Source: Tupaia tana (Eukaryota > Chordata > Mammalia > Scandentia > Tupaiidae). Taken from it: 64,000 nt of DNA. Positions 23,090 through 34,200 of this stretch are shown here, one piece after another. The stretch lies in the NCBI GenBank assembly GCA_026018925.1, contig JAKSZU010000012.1, positions 47,110,858-47,174,857 on the forward strand. The letters run 5' to 3'. The translations under genes were made by a program, and so were the position numbers. Each line of letters begins with the position of its first letter. Positions within the stretch are counted from its first letter, which is position 1. Under the pieces are notes generated by a model. The model was not told the origin of the DNA. It worked only from the letters and a program-made list of their open reading frames with translations, and made no database searches.

Positions 23090-23884
23090 TTTTTTTGCTG
23101 TGAGTACTCATTGCCTGTTTTTTACCTGCTTGGAAATGGTCTCTATTTCTATGTCTTATGTCCTAAGGAGGGCAGAACACAAGCCTAGAACTCATGAAAC
23201 CCATTCCTCAAGTTAGACCCAACCAGCTGGAAGATTTTGCAATTCTCATCAGACCAGCACCTATCTGGACTAACTTTGCTGTGGGTCCTCTACAAAGATT
23301 GAATGAGGTTTTTCTGTCTTATATCTTTAAGAGTTTGATCTGTGACCTGCTGGGAGTTCTCTCTTGGTTCCTGCTATCTCAAGAGTGTGATTTACAGGTG
23401 GGCCAGCCTGACAAGATTGGGAACACACTATATAAGATTTTACAGAGCATGCTTTTTGTACCAAATGTGTCAAACTTTCAATAATTGGTCTTAATAAGGA
23501 ATCCTAAGGGGTTTTGTTGTTGGTTCTTCGTTAACTGGTTAGTGGTAAGAACTATTTGTGTCAACAATAGTTTTATACTTCCTTAGTCCTTTTGTGGGAG
23601 TGAATTTAGGGGGATCATTGGGAAGGATGTTCCATATTCTATGTATCCTTTAAAAAGTCTTTGCTCTTCATGAAGAAGCTTTTGGAATTATGTCATTACT
23701 GTTACTAAAATAAGTAAATATTTGAATATTGTTCAGGGTACACTCTTTTAACAATCCTCTTCCTATTTTCTCCCATAAGCAACCTGTTATTTACAGAAGA
23801 TGCATAGGGTCTTGGACCTTATGTGGAAATGACCAATTAAGTTTGGGACCTTGAAGTAAGCTGGTCTAAAATTGGGTTTTTGGA
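23090..23884. other. unassigned sequence, possible ERV interior
   Basis: A 96-codon open frame (23194-23484) has no recognisable motif and is probably chance or ERV debris. Confidence 0.35.
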
Positions 23885-24867
23885 CATGTGTGACTGAATG
23901 AAGCAAGAGCACCTCCATTTTGAATATGATTCCATTGTCATTTCCCTTTCCCTGTAATCTGAACTGTATGTGTCTCCTAAAATTCCTTACTGAATGCTTA
24001 TCACCAGTAGATGAACACTGCCATCTATCTCTGTCTTCCTAACTGAATATTTATCACCAACAGATATGCCATTTATCACCAGCAGATGCAGCCAATGATA
24101 ACTGTCCAGCCAATTACAACTGTCCTTCCTGATAACTTGCTTTTTTGGCTTTTTGTTAACTGCTTTCACATTACTCAAGGCCTGTACTCTCTTAGATGTG
24201 TAGTTGTTTCCTTTGTGGTTTCTGCCTTTTTAAACATCCTTACCACCCCCTGCTTCAGAGCTGAAAAGTTTTGGGGTGACACGAGTTCTCTGCATCTGCA
24301 GTGCTCTTAGAGAGGCACCCCCTGATTGAACTCAGGGTCCTGGAGATCCCGTTCAGGTCATTTGACCACTGCTCAAGAGATGCCACCACTCCCACAAAAG
24401 TTTTGGAATCTGAAAAGTCCTCCAGAGTCACCTTTCTACCTGTCTTGACTGTGTGTGACTTTTCTTTTGGACCAGTCATTTGTTTGTGGTGAGTACGTGG
24501 TCAACACTGGAGGCACCCCTTGTATGTTTGTTCTCTAGGCAGATAGAACCCTAGTGGTGGGTCCAGAATACACTGGAAGCTGTGGTACAAGCCCTATTTG
24601 GATTACACTAAGACATTGCTGGAATTGAGCTCACTCAGTCTCAAATATGTTTCCTGGGACTGACTGAGGCTGTTCTGCCCCCCCACCCACCCACTCGCAT
24701 TTCAGCATCTGCTGGGGGGACCCTGGGCCCATCATATTTTTTTTTTTTTTTTTGAGATCTCTCTTCTGGGTCCTCTTTTGTGTTTCTATGAAATCTCTCT
24801 GCTGGATCCTCTTCTGTCCTATCTCTATGAGTTCTTTTTCTTCATTCTTCTATTGTTGTAAACAGAG
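23885..24867 (+). repeat. LTR-like and leader-like sequence
   Basis: Contains small repeats of tatcaccagcagat type (about 24000-24090) and a ggcaccccctgattgaactc region with a gtgagt-type donor at 24489. This resembles U3 repeats followed by a leader, but LTR ends were not identified. Confidence 0.4.
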
Positions 24868-25700
24868 TTCACTCGAGGGGAGGGAATGTTAGTCTCTGAA
24901 ATTAATAATAAGTGATTGAATGACTATGTTTGTGGCTCCACAGCCTTGGCTATGGAGTCTGAGTGGGTTCTAACCTGAGGTTCTCTGGAACTGCATACAG
25001 CCAGAAGGTAAAACTGATGCTGGGGGTCGCTGGCCCTCCCTGCAGATTTGATCCAACAGCAGGTTTATAGCTGGTTACCAAAGCTAAGAGGCTTCTAAGG
25101 TCCTCATGAGGGACATGGCCAGGCAGACACCTGAATGGCCTTCTTTTCAGAGGGGGTACTTACCCTTTGTCTGTCCCACAACCATTCAAGAGGACAAAAA
25201 GAAGAAAAAATATAAAAATTTAAAAATAAGAAAAAAAAGGGGAAAAGAGAAGGCTCTTCTCATGACTAATAGGCCCCTCTGTCCTAGAAGGCTAGGTCCT
25301 TTATTTTTGGAGAGACTTGTGGAAACCATCTGGGGCCAGGAGGTTTTGGAGGGGGCACCCATGTTTGTCTTATGTCACCATCTTGAGAGGAAACTGGGGA
25401 AGGGCCACTTCTCCTTCATGATGGGCAGGCCTTTCTGTCCTCAGAAGCTGGGTCCTTTGTTTCTCAAGAGGGTTATAGAGAAAGTCCCAGAAAAGTACTC
25501 TGTAGGTTCTTTGCTGTCTTGTACTGCACCTAAGGACTGTATTTTTTTGTTAGCAGGCAATTTGGGTAGACATGCCTGCTGGATTCTTGACAGGACTTTA
25601 CCAAGCTTTTGTCCTAATCCATTTTCTCCACCATCAAGAGGAGTTTGGCAGGGCCCCAGTCCACCTTCTTCTAGTTTACCTCCATCTGGCTAAGAACCCC
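24868..25700 (+). repeat. polypurine-tract-like junction, LTR and leader with tandem repeats
   Basis: ggggagggaatgttag at about 24880 looks like a polypurine tract followed by the TG of an LTR. A related junction is at about 32685. Downstream, the phrase gggggtacttaccctttgtctg is repeated in diverged form at 25345 and again at about 32960. A block around ggcctttctgtcctcagaag repeats at 162-bp spacing. A 195-codon open frame (25106-25693) spans these repeats and is probably non-coding. Confidence 0.45.
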
Positions 25701-26059
25701 ATCCTCCCCTGTGCTCTCTTGGGCTCACCTCAGATGCCTCCTCAGTGTTCCTGATTTAGAGATTTTTCTGCTACTTCAGCTCTCTGGCATTTTACCTGCA
25801 TTCTAAGGGAAGCAAAAGTTTCCCTTACACAGAGAAACCCCAACTTACTTTTACATTTGAGTCTTGCTAGTCTTGCTATTCCTGTTACAAATTGGGCTAG
25901 CTGGGAAATCAAGGCATTGGAGAACGGGTGATCCCTACAGTCACAGAACTATTGCTTGGAATTGTCTGTGACCATAGGAGGTACTGGTGGAGACAAGACA
26001 GTCCCAGAGTGCCCCATGGTACATCCTGACCAAAGAGCATTCTTGATTTTTAGAAATTA
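25701..26059. other. unassigned ERV-flanking sequence
   Basis: No motif recognised. Lies between the repeat-bearing leader and a gag matrix remnant. Confidence 0.35.
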
Positions 26060-26152
26060 TAGAAGGCCAGAATAACTCCTTTAAAACTCCATTAGAATGC
26101 AAGCTTAAGCATTTCAGTGAAGCATTTGTGGAAAGTTGTGATTATGGCATCA
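26060..26152 (+). pseudogene. gag matrix remnant 1
   Basis: Translation around 26085-26150 reads TPLECKLKHFSEAF and then DYG. This matches the layout of the better preserved matrix piece at 33.65 kb. The flanks are frame-broken. Confidence 0.5.
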
Positions 26153-27460
26153 AAAAAGCCATCACATTTAGAAGGGGTGGAAATATCAGAAATATTTGTA
26201 CTGTAAAAACAAGAAGTTAAAATCCATGGTCCTTAAGTGTATAATTAAAAATTTCAAAAGAGGGGGTTAGTGTTACAAAAGAGTATTAGTGTCAAAATAA
26301 CCCCAGAGAAATTGGCTCTTATAATTCTGATGTGTGTTGCATTTTACTTAGTGGGTATCTAACAGGGAAACAAATTCATAACTAGCTTTTTCTGGCTTTA
26401 GTTTTAGTGCTAACAGAGGCTCTTTGACTTCAATGTAATTCTTGGATATTTATAGAAGGCCCCTGAGACATCCAAAAGGGAGATGTTAAACTGATCAGGC
26501 TTATTCTTTGTATATTAAATAAAAATAAAAAACATTGTCAAATTAAGTAATTCTAATTGCCTTGGCATTATATTTGGGTTATATGCATAAAAATGTTATG
26601 TACTTGTATTTGTATCTGTATATATGTATTGTGTTCCAAAATAATTTGAGATTCCCAGGAATTTATGGCAGGTTATTATGTTAGATTAGTAATATAGCCA
26701 AATTTCTTTGTCAGTTATACATTTTTGTCAGAGCACAAACTATGGATAAAATCTTAACATTATGTCCCTAAGGAAATTCACCAAAATAAAATGGAAAAAA
26801 TGTATTCTTACAAGTATAGGTTTCTAAAATTCTAATCATTTAACTGGTTTCTATAAAAAAATGAATTGGTTTTCTAAACTGTTAAGCCAAAATTGACCAA
26901 AAAAGTAAGAAAATGTTTGACAAAATTACATGCTAAGTTGCCAATACCATATACCTAAGTTAAAGAGGTAAAACTGGTATAAAGGAATATAAATTCAATG
27001 TTAAACATGAACTCATGGTAACATAATTGCCTGGTTCTCTAAGTCCTCCTTATAATTATTGTTGTTAAATTAACATGCTTTAGTTATTCCTATTATTGAT
27101 TTTTAAATTTTATAAAAAATTTTGGGAGGGTCTATTAATATGATTGTTCAGTTTTATATTGAAAAAGTTGTTAAATTTTGTTTTTATTGTTATTTGTTTG
27201 TACATGTTCATAAGCTACTAATGTATGCTAAAAGTTAGGTTTGCTAAAAATAAAAAATTCTGATCAGACAAACTCCCTGAGGATCTTCGAAGTCACACCC
27301 ATGTTCCCTAAGGCTGCATGCTCCTAACTTCTTGTCATTCTGCTTCCCATTATGTTAGCCCTTTTTTTGGCTCTGGGACTGATATCAGTGGCCCCTAGTG
27401 ACTGGAGTTGATTCCAGTGATTGCTCTTAAATGTAGTTTACTTGGGAAACAATGGGATTT
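26153..27460. other. AT-rich unassigned sequence
   Basis: No coding region. Base composition and phrases resemble 29.7-30.6 kb and 40.3-41.3 kb, so it may be one dispersed ERV interior segment. Confidence 0.4.
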
Positions 27461-27471
27461 TCATTGCATTG

Positions 27472-27491
<20 letters not shown>

Positions 27492-27502
<11 letters not shown>

Positions 27503-27748
27503 TTTTTTTTTTGAGAGGTTTTTCTATAGGAAGTGTGCTCTCACCAGAAAGACAAAGAGAGACAGAGAGATAGAAAGTGAGAAATAACCCCCCAGGGGGG
27601 ATGGCCACACCACAATCCCTTCTTCTCCATTCTCCTCTCAGGATTTGGGGCATGCATGCACACGTGCCCAGTGTGAATTTAAGCCACCAGGTTCAGTCAA
27701 CTACATGGGAGTCCAGCGACATAGTCATTGCACCATATGCAGGTCCTT
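27492..27748 (-). mobile_element. tRNA-derived SINE (family A)
   Basis: Reverse copy preceded by (GT)n at 27472-27486 and a long T run. Head end catatgcaggtcc. Part of the tRNA-like head is deleted. Confidence 0.88.
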
Positions 27749-27765
27749 CATTGTGGTGATTTTTT

Positions 27766-28021
27766 TTTTGAGAGAGGTTTTTGGTATAGGGCATATGTGC
27801 TCACCAGAAAGACAGAGAGAGACAGAGAGACAGAAAGCAAGAAATCATCCTTTGGGGGGATGGCCATGCTGCAATCCCTTCTCCTCCATTCTCCTCTTGG
27901 GATCTTGGGCACACACGCACATGCACCCAGCGTGAGTTTAAGCCACTGGGTCCTGGACTCAAACTGTGGTTGGCTACATGAGAGTTCAGTGAGATAGCCA
28001 TTATGCTAGCTGCTGGTCCCC
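27766..28021 (-). mobile_element. tRNA-derived SINE (family A)
   Basis: Reverse copy directly after the previous one. The flanking duplication cattgtggtg (27750 and 28023 regions) separates the two insertions. Confidence 0.9.
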
Positions 28022-28299
28022 TGCATTGTGGTGTTTTTAACTTGCAAAAAGCCCAACATAACTTGCCTGGAGTGTACAGGGTGAGGCTGGTGGAGCACAC
28101 TGTGATTCATAGGGGCACACAGTCAAGCACTGAAGGTACACAGCCACAGACTTGTGCTGTGTGGTCTCTCTCAGCTCTAGGCTGCAGCAGAAGCTCAGGC
28201 AGGGTTAAATGAATCTCTGGACTGGAATAGTGGCAGGGAGCAGGCACACGATCAGAAGCCAAACCTGTCTTTCTGAACTCCAGAGCTGTTTTTACTATG

Positions 28300-29045
28300 G
28301 GTGTTCAAACTTGTTCCATCAAAACCCCATTGGAATGTATGCTTAAACATCTCAGAGGACTTTGAGGGAGAAGAGGACTATGGAACAACATTATGGAAGA
28401 GTAAAAGTAAAGACACTTTATGAAGAATTGCCCTCCTTTGGAGTAGGATGGCCAGCCACTGGGTCATTCGACCCTGGGCAAGTATAGGCACTTTGAAAGG
28501 TTGTCATGGTCATCTCAAGTGGCACCCTGGGGCACCCAGGTCAGTTTCCATATATCAATGAATGGCTGGCTCTTGTGAAAAACCCTCCACCCTGATTACA
28601 AAACTGTTCCTTAAAGATGGAAAACCACTCCTAATAGTGAGTCCTACAGCATCATGCCAAACAAGGAGTCAAAGGTCTATGTTTTTTTTCAGTTAGCTTT
28701 AGAAGAGTCTCACTTTCCTCATCCCCAGAACCCAGATAGACAATGCCAGGAAAGGAAGATGAAGGTCAGGGTGAAGCTGAATCTGCTCCCTTGGCCCCCT
28801 TCTCACCACCACATAACCAAAGCAGATCTTGGGACGTAGAGAATGTGAGGGAAGTGTACTCCAACACCCCAGGACCCCCCCTGCCCCCAAGGGCAGTCCC
28901 CACAACAGAAAGACATCCTGAAGGTCATCCTTTCTCAGTTTATATCCCTTTCTCAATGAGTGATCTTTCCCAGCAGCTCCTGGTTACTCTCTTCACATCT
29001 GAGGAGAGGGACAAAATAAAAAAGAGACTAAAAAAGCTGCATTAG
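28300..29045 (+). pseudogene. gag remnant 2 (matrix, linker, capsid start)
   Basis: At about 28330 the phrase PLECMLKHLRG is followed by a stop. At 28743-29045 a 100-codon frame is proline-rich, then reads VYIPFSMSDLSQQLL (a capsid start) and LFTSEERDKI. The order fits gag of a class I ERV. An A-rich run at 29096-29150 ends it. Confidence 0.6.
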
Positions 29046-29177
29046 GACCAAGAGAAGGAGCAACAGAAAAAAAACTAAAACAATGTAAAGATACAAAAAA
29101 AAAGCTAGGAGATAAAAAAAAATAAATAAAAAAAAAAAAAAAAAAAAAAAGGGCTCATAACCCCCATTAGCTAAGGA

Positions 29178-29235
29178 CCAATGCAAACATTGTGGTAAAA
29201 AGGAGACTGGTCAAGGGATTGTCCAGAAGCAAAAA
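29178..29235 (+). pseudogene. nucleocapsid zinc-knuckle remnant
   Basis: CKHCGKK then, after a one-base frame shift, GDWSRDCPEAKR. This is a CX2CX4HX4C knuckle in which the histidine position reads Asp. It packages RNA in an intact virus. Here it is broken. Confidence 0.6.
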
Positions 29236-29295
29236 GGAAACAAAGAAGAAAGAAAAAGGTAAGGAAGGAGGAAGACTGATGAAGCTGGGGTTCTT

Positions 29296-29400
29296 TCTCA
29301 GTGAGGAGCCCACAGTCACTATAAAGATGGGGGCAAGCATGTTAATACTGATACATCTTACTCTGTTTAAACTGAACCCATGGGTTCCATAAAAAAAAAG
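29296..29400 (+). pseudogene. protease remnant
   Basis: EEPTVTIKMG, then after a frame change a TDTSYSV stretch where D-T-G would be expected. This is the protease start of the same ERV. Catalytic glycine appears replaced. Confidence 0.5.
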
Positions 29401-30754
29401 TTTTACTAGTGTTTGCATTTCTTCTGTGGATAGGATGCTTTATTACTATTGGGAACTTTTAATCTGGGCCTGCCATTTAAGTGCAGGTACTCCATCCTGT
29501 GACCCATGTAGCCACACCACCCAACAGGGCCGAGATATCACCAAGAACTTACTTTACCATACCCATTTCTCGTCAGGGAAACATCTCAGGGACCAATGAG
29601 ATCAGCGTTTTTAATATGTGTACAGTTATAAGTTATAATCCTATTCCTGTCATACATTGTAAAAATCTCTCAAGAGGATAAAAATAAATAACAGACATGC
29701 TTAGAACTTAAAAACACATGTATACTCTGTGGTGTTTTTGTAGCCCTGTCCCCATAGCAACTTAGCAACTCTCAATAGACTTGTAGTCCTGATAACAACC
29801 TAATAACTCTGTTTAGTGCTGACAGACACTGAATTAACCTTTTTTCATCTCTAGGGTGCTCAGAAGTTTTTTTGTTCATGGTTAATTTCTTTGTTTAATG
29901 CCTTTCTAAAAAGTTTTGCAAATGACTAAAATCTTAAACTATTATCAATAAGATTGTTTTCTTATATATTGGAAAATTTGTTAAACATGATTATATTTGT
30001 TTGTAAAATACCCATAAGCTGATATAAAGTCCTACGTACAAAGTTACAAGATAGATGGCCTTTCCAGAGGCATCAGACTTCCCAGACTCGGCAAAAGAAC
30101 CAGAGATGGGCTTTGACAACCCTGAGGTACAAATAAAATGTGTTTCTTAAAATAATAATTTTTTTATTTAATTGATTGGAGGTAACAATTATTTCCAAAG
30201 ATAAATTTATAAAGGAAAGAAAAGCAAGGTAAAAAGAAAACAGTAAGTAGGAAAAATTGTGAAAAGAAAGATACAGGATATAAAGATGTACTTGTGGTAA
30301 AAAAAAAATAGCTTAAAAGGAAAAAGAACATTTCAATATAGAAAGAGTGTTGTATAGTAAAATTTTTATCCTAAGGTAAATTGGCTGGATTACTCCAAAA
30401 TAAAAAAAAAAATTAAAAGAGGAAAAATAATCAAGGACAAATAATCAAGGTATAAAGCATGTCACAGAAGGTTTGAATTATATCATGGGCCACACTACTC
30501 GGTGCTGAAGCACAGTCTAACTATAGTAACTATTAATAAATAAGGTGAACATATTGTAAATCTAATTAAAAATATAATAATACATATAAAGATTTCTTTG
30601 GTTGGTTAGGCTGCTTAAGGCCCTCTGACTCAGTTTACAATATAATACTTGTTCTACATTTTTATTATATACTACCCTACCTATAAATGCTATGCTAGAC
30701 ACAGGAAGAGAAAAAATGGAAAGATAGCCCATGACATACATCTACTGCAAACTT
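29401..30754. other. AT-rich decayed ERV interior
   Basis: No reverse transcriptase motif was found where it would be expected. The segment is AT-rich with long A runs. Confidence 0.4.
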
Positions 30755-31110
30755 TAAGGCCTGACTCTTTCCCTTGCCCAGAGACAATTGAACAAGTCAG
30801 ACATGTCCTCCCCCAGGACTCTACTACCTATAGCAATGGATAATTGATTTTCTAATCCTAGGAAGAATGAGCCTTCCCAGTTCTGTGGGACTTGACTTTT
30901 AGAAATGAGCCTTCCTAGCTCCATGGGATATTTGGCCAACAGGGGAAGCTGAGGAGAGAAGTCTGACTGCTCTTCCCTATTTCCAAAATCTCTTCCATAG
31001 AGTCTGGGTTGAGTCACACCCACAAACATTGACAGGTTATTTTGGCCCATTTGATGATAGGCCTCTTCCTACATCCTGTCCCTGGCATAGTATCTTTGTA
31101 ATAAGTAAAT
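30755..31110 (+). repeat. LTR gamma
   Basis: The phrases ctgactctttcccttgccc, atgagccttcctagctcc and catcctgtccctggcatag recur at 41765-42150. Confidence 0.65.
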
Positions 31111-31855
31111 CATAACCATTTTCACTCATTGTTAGCAGGACACTCTTGTAACTGTCTAGCCTTTCTGGGTCAGCCAGCCTTTACCTTACAATCTAGACTT
31201 GACTATCTGGGGAAAGCAAGCCATGATCCCAGAGGCCTGAGAGGCCAAGCCCAGTGGCTTGGTCACTCTGGAAGCTGACCAATCTACACTCAGCAGAAGA
31301 CTGAAGATACATCTCCCCGGAAAAACACACATGGACTGTCCTGAATGCTCCCAGACCATTTGTAATAACCCCTTAATTATAACCCTCCTTGTGATTACTT
31401 TCGTTTTTGCTGTAAATCTGGCTGTCACAGTTCTAACTGCTTAAGGATGGTACAAAGAGCTCTGCTAGAATTCTCTTACCTGTTATGTATGAGAAGTCTC
31501 ACTACAGTTTGGTGCCTTCGGCACAGGAGTAGTCCCTTAGCCATGTAAAATCTTGCCTCTCAAACAGCTGAAAAGAGACTCAACAACTAAATAGGAAAAG
31601 ACAGGCTGCTGCTGAGTTATGGAAAGATTAGATTGGCTATAGACTCCTTAACTCTTGCCCTTAAGTCCTCAATCAACTGTGCTTCTAATTTTGACTTTCA
31701 GTCCTGGTTGCTGTTTTGTGGGAAATTTTGTTATTTCCACAAGTACCCAACCAAATGCTGTTTGGCTTCTGTAAACTGCTAACATTACCTCAAAAAGTGC
31801 TGTATCATGATCTCCCTGAAAGCGACTGAGACCAGAAGCTCTATACCAGACAACT
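31111..31855. other. unassigned sequence before integrase
   Basis: No motif could be named. It may hold decayed RNase H or connection sequence. Confidence 0.35.
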
Positions 31856-32571
31856 CACCTAGGACAGACAAAACTAACAAAATTAATAAGGAGTAAACAC
31901 TGTGCTCCAGGCCTAATTAGTTTACTGAATAGTATCACTTCTAGGTGCACTAGTTGTGCCCGAGTAAATGCCAAGCCTTCGGGAGAGGCACTCATGGAAA
32001 TCAGGGCTCAAGGCACCTCCCCAGGGAAACATTGGGAAGTAAATTTTACCACAAACAAAATAAAATCCTCTACAAATGGGTATAGATATCTCCTAGTCTA
32101 TGTAGATACTTTTTTAGGGTGGATTGAAGCCTTCTCCACTAAATCAAAAACTGCTGCTACAGTTACAAAAACTACTCCCAGGCCAGCAGTGGGAATAATG
32201 GCTAGGTCACTGGATTCCCATGTAGTCGACCGCGGTTCACATCCTGGACTCGGTGGCTTAAAACTCACGCCGGGTGCGTGTGCATGCGTGCCCAAGATCC
32301 TGGGAGGAGAACGGAGGAGAAGGGATTGTGGTGTGGCCATCCCCCCTGGGGGGTGATTTCTCGCTTTCTATCTCTCTGTCTCTCTCTGTCTTTCTGGTGA
32401 GTGCACATGCCCTATAGCAAAAACCTCTAAAAAACACACACACACACAAAAAAAAAAACCCAAAAAAAAAACAAAAACAAAAACTACTCCCAAAAATTAT
32501 TCCTAGGTTTGGGTTGCCTATGACAATTGGATCACATAATGGGCCCACATTTGTGGCCAAGATGGTAAGCC
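31856..32571 (+). pseudogene. ERV integrase remnant, split by a SINE
   Basis: One open frame from 31856 reads HLGQTKLTKLIRS and, 29 residues after the His, CTSC. This is the zinc-binding HHCC end. Next come HWEVNFT, where the first catalytic Asp reads Asn, and YLLVYVDTFLGWIEAF. A SINE interrupts at 32181-32477. The frame resumes IIPRFGLPMTIGSHNGPTF, where the second catalytic Asp reads His, and stops at about 32600. Integrase inserts viral DNA into the host genome. Both visible catalytic changes and the insertion make this dead. Confidence 0.85.
32181..32477 (+). mobile_element. tRNA-derived SINE inside integrase
   Basis: Full family A copy with an expanded A/CA-rich tail. The 15-bp duplication caaaaactactccca is at 32166-32180 and 32478-32492. 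Confidence 0.95.
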
Positions 32572-32679
32572 CCTGGGATTCTGTAGAGGCCTACTCATAT
32601 TGAATAGAAGAGGAGACCCTATCACTCTCCTTCAGTCTCAGGACTGACAGTTAGGGTTCATTTGGTAATTGGCTGGTGT

Positions 32680-33630
32680 GGGGAGGGAATATATAACCTC
32701 TGAATGAATGTGAGTGTGTTTGTGACAAGCCAATGTGTTTGTAGCTCCACTGCTCCTTGCTACAGAGCATGATTTGGTCTGTTTAACTGCATTCCCATGG
32801 TAGTTTTGTGAAGACTACACAGCAAAATTGTTGCTAAGGGACTCCTTCCCTCTCTATGCATTCAATCTGGTGGACGTTCTATATCTGATTGCTTATTGCC
32901 AAGGAACTACACAAAACCCATGTAGGTCACAGCCAGAGAGATGTCTGGTTGGTCTTCTCTGGGGAGCACCCACCCTTTGTCTGTTGCAACACCATTCACA
33001 GGAGGGGGTACACAGAGATCGATGGGAGGATTTTCCCTGTAGAGGCAGAAAGGCAGAGTAGCAAAGTCAGGTCACCAATTCTGTCCTTGGAGACTAGGAC
33101 ACAAGTTCCTCTCGACTGTGACAAAAAAGTCCTCCTGGAGCCCATCCTTACGCTCCTACAAAGGCTCCCACTGTGAAGTGGAACCTGCCCACTCTGTCTG
33201 GGAAAGGAGAGGTCAGACATCACCCTCTAACTCGACAACCTTTCTTCATCAATTAGCTCAACAGATTTCCATTCCCTTGTCCTCCTCCATTCCACCTGCC
33301 ACTCACCACAGAAATACCCCCCTCCAGCACTGGGGATTCCTCTATTAGAATATCAAGAAGACGGACACGAGAGAGAGACAGAGAGACAACTAAGGTCCTT
33401 TTGATTGCAGTCCTTGGCCAAGGCCCTCCTAAAAACTTGAACAAACTTATTGCCTGTGTTTTCAGCAGAGCCCCCAGGAGGCTGAGCAGCTTCTGAACCT
33501 CTGGGCTAAGGCCCACCCCAAGGAGTTGTCATCTCTCCAGAATCTCCTCATTGATCACTTCCTCCAAACATGATCTCCCAAGCCTTCTGGAAAGTGCAGG
33601 CTTTTGATAACTAGAGAGGTAAGAGTTATT
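32680..33630 (+). repeat. polypurine-like junction, LTR and leader of the next ERV unit
   Basis: ggggagggaatatataacc resembles the junction at 24880. Then tttgtagctccactgctcc and caccctttgtctgttgcaac parallel 24935 and 25160. No clear polyadenylation signal. This is the shared LTR between two tandem internal regions. Confidence 0.45.
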
Positions 33631-33633
33631 CAA

Positions 33634-34200
33634 GATACGATAGGAAAACCTCAGTCCAAGTCATCCAAGCCCATTGTGCTGGACTGTATGCAGACTAATT
33701 TTAAAAAGGGCTTCTCTGGAAATTATGGAGTTAAAATGAAACTGGAGAAGTTGAGAGCCCTTTGTGAGGTTGAATGTCCCTCTTTAAGGTTGGATGTCTG
33801 CCACAGGGAACCTTACTCTCCCTACCATATGAGCTATATATGATGTTGTTACTGGCACCCCTGGCCACCCCAAGCAGTTTCCCTATGCTGACTCCTGGCT
33901 ACAGATAGCCCAAGTCATTTCTCTCTGGATGCAAATCTGCATAAGAGGAAAGAATAAATGTACTATTTCGGTCACCTGTGTTATACTCCCAGTGCCAAAC
34001 TCTGACCAAAAGAAACCCACAGCTCTAATCCTTTAGGGCCCCCCAGAAGATGAGCTATTAGCAGCTCAACAACTATATGTCCATGCCGAGCCAGTAATCA
34101 AAACCCCATTCCCATCTTTTTCCCCGGGGCCTGAAGAACAGCCCAAGGAGCCAGTGCCAGCTCCACCAGCACAGGGGGGAAGCCATCAGTGTCCCAAATC
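33634..34200 (+). pseudogene. gag remnant 3 (matrix and proline-rich linker)
   Basis: A frame at 33604-33843 contains LDCMQTNFKKGFSGNYGVKM and LEKLRALCEVECPS. Then TPGHPKQFPYADSWLQIAQ follows near 33860, and a proline-rich PSFSPGPEEQPKEPVPAPP near 34110. These are matrix and p12-like parts of class I ERV gag. Capsid, nucleocapsid and pol do not follow. Confidence 0.65.
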
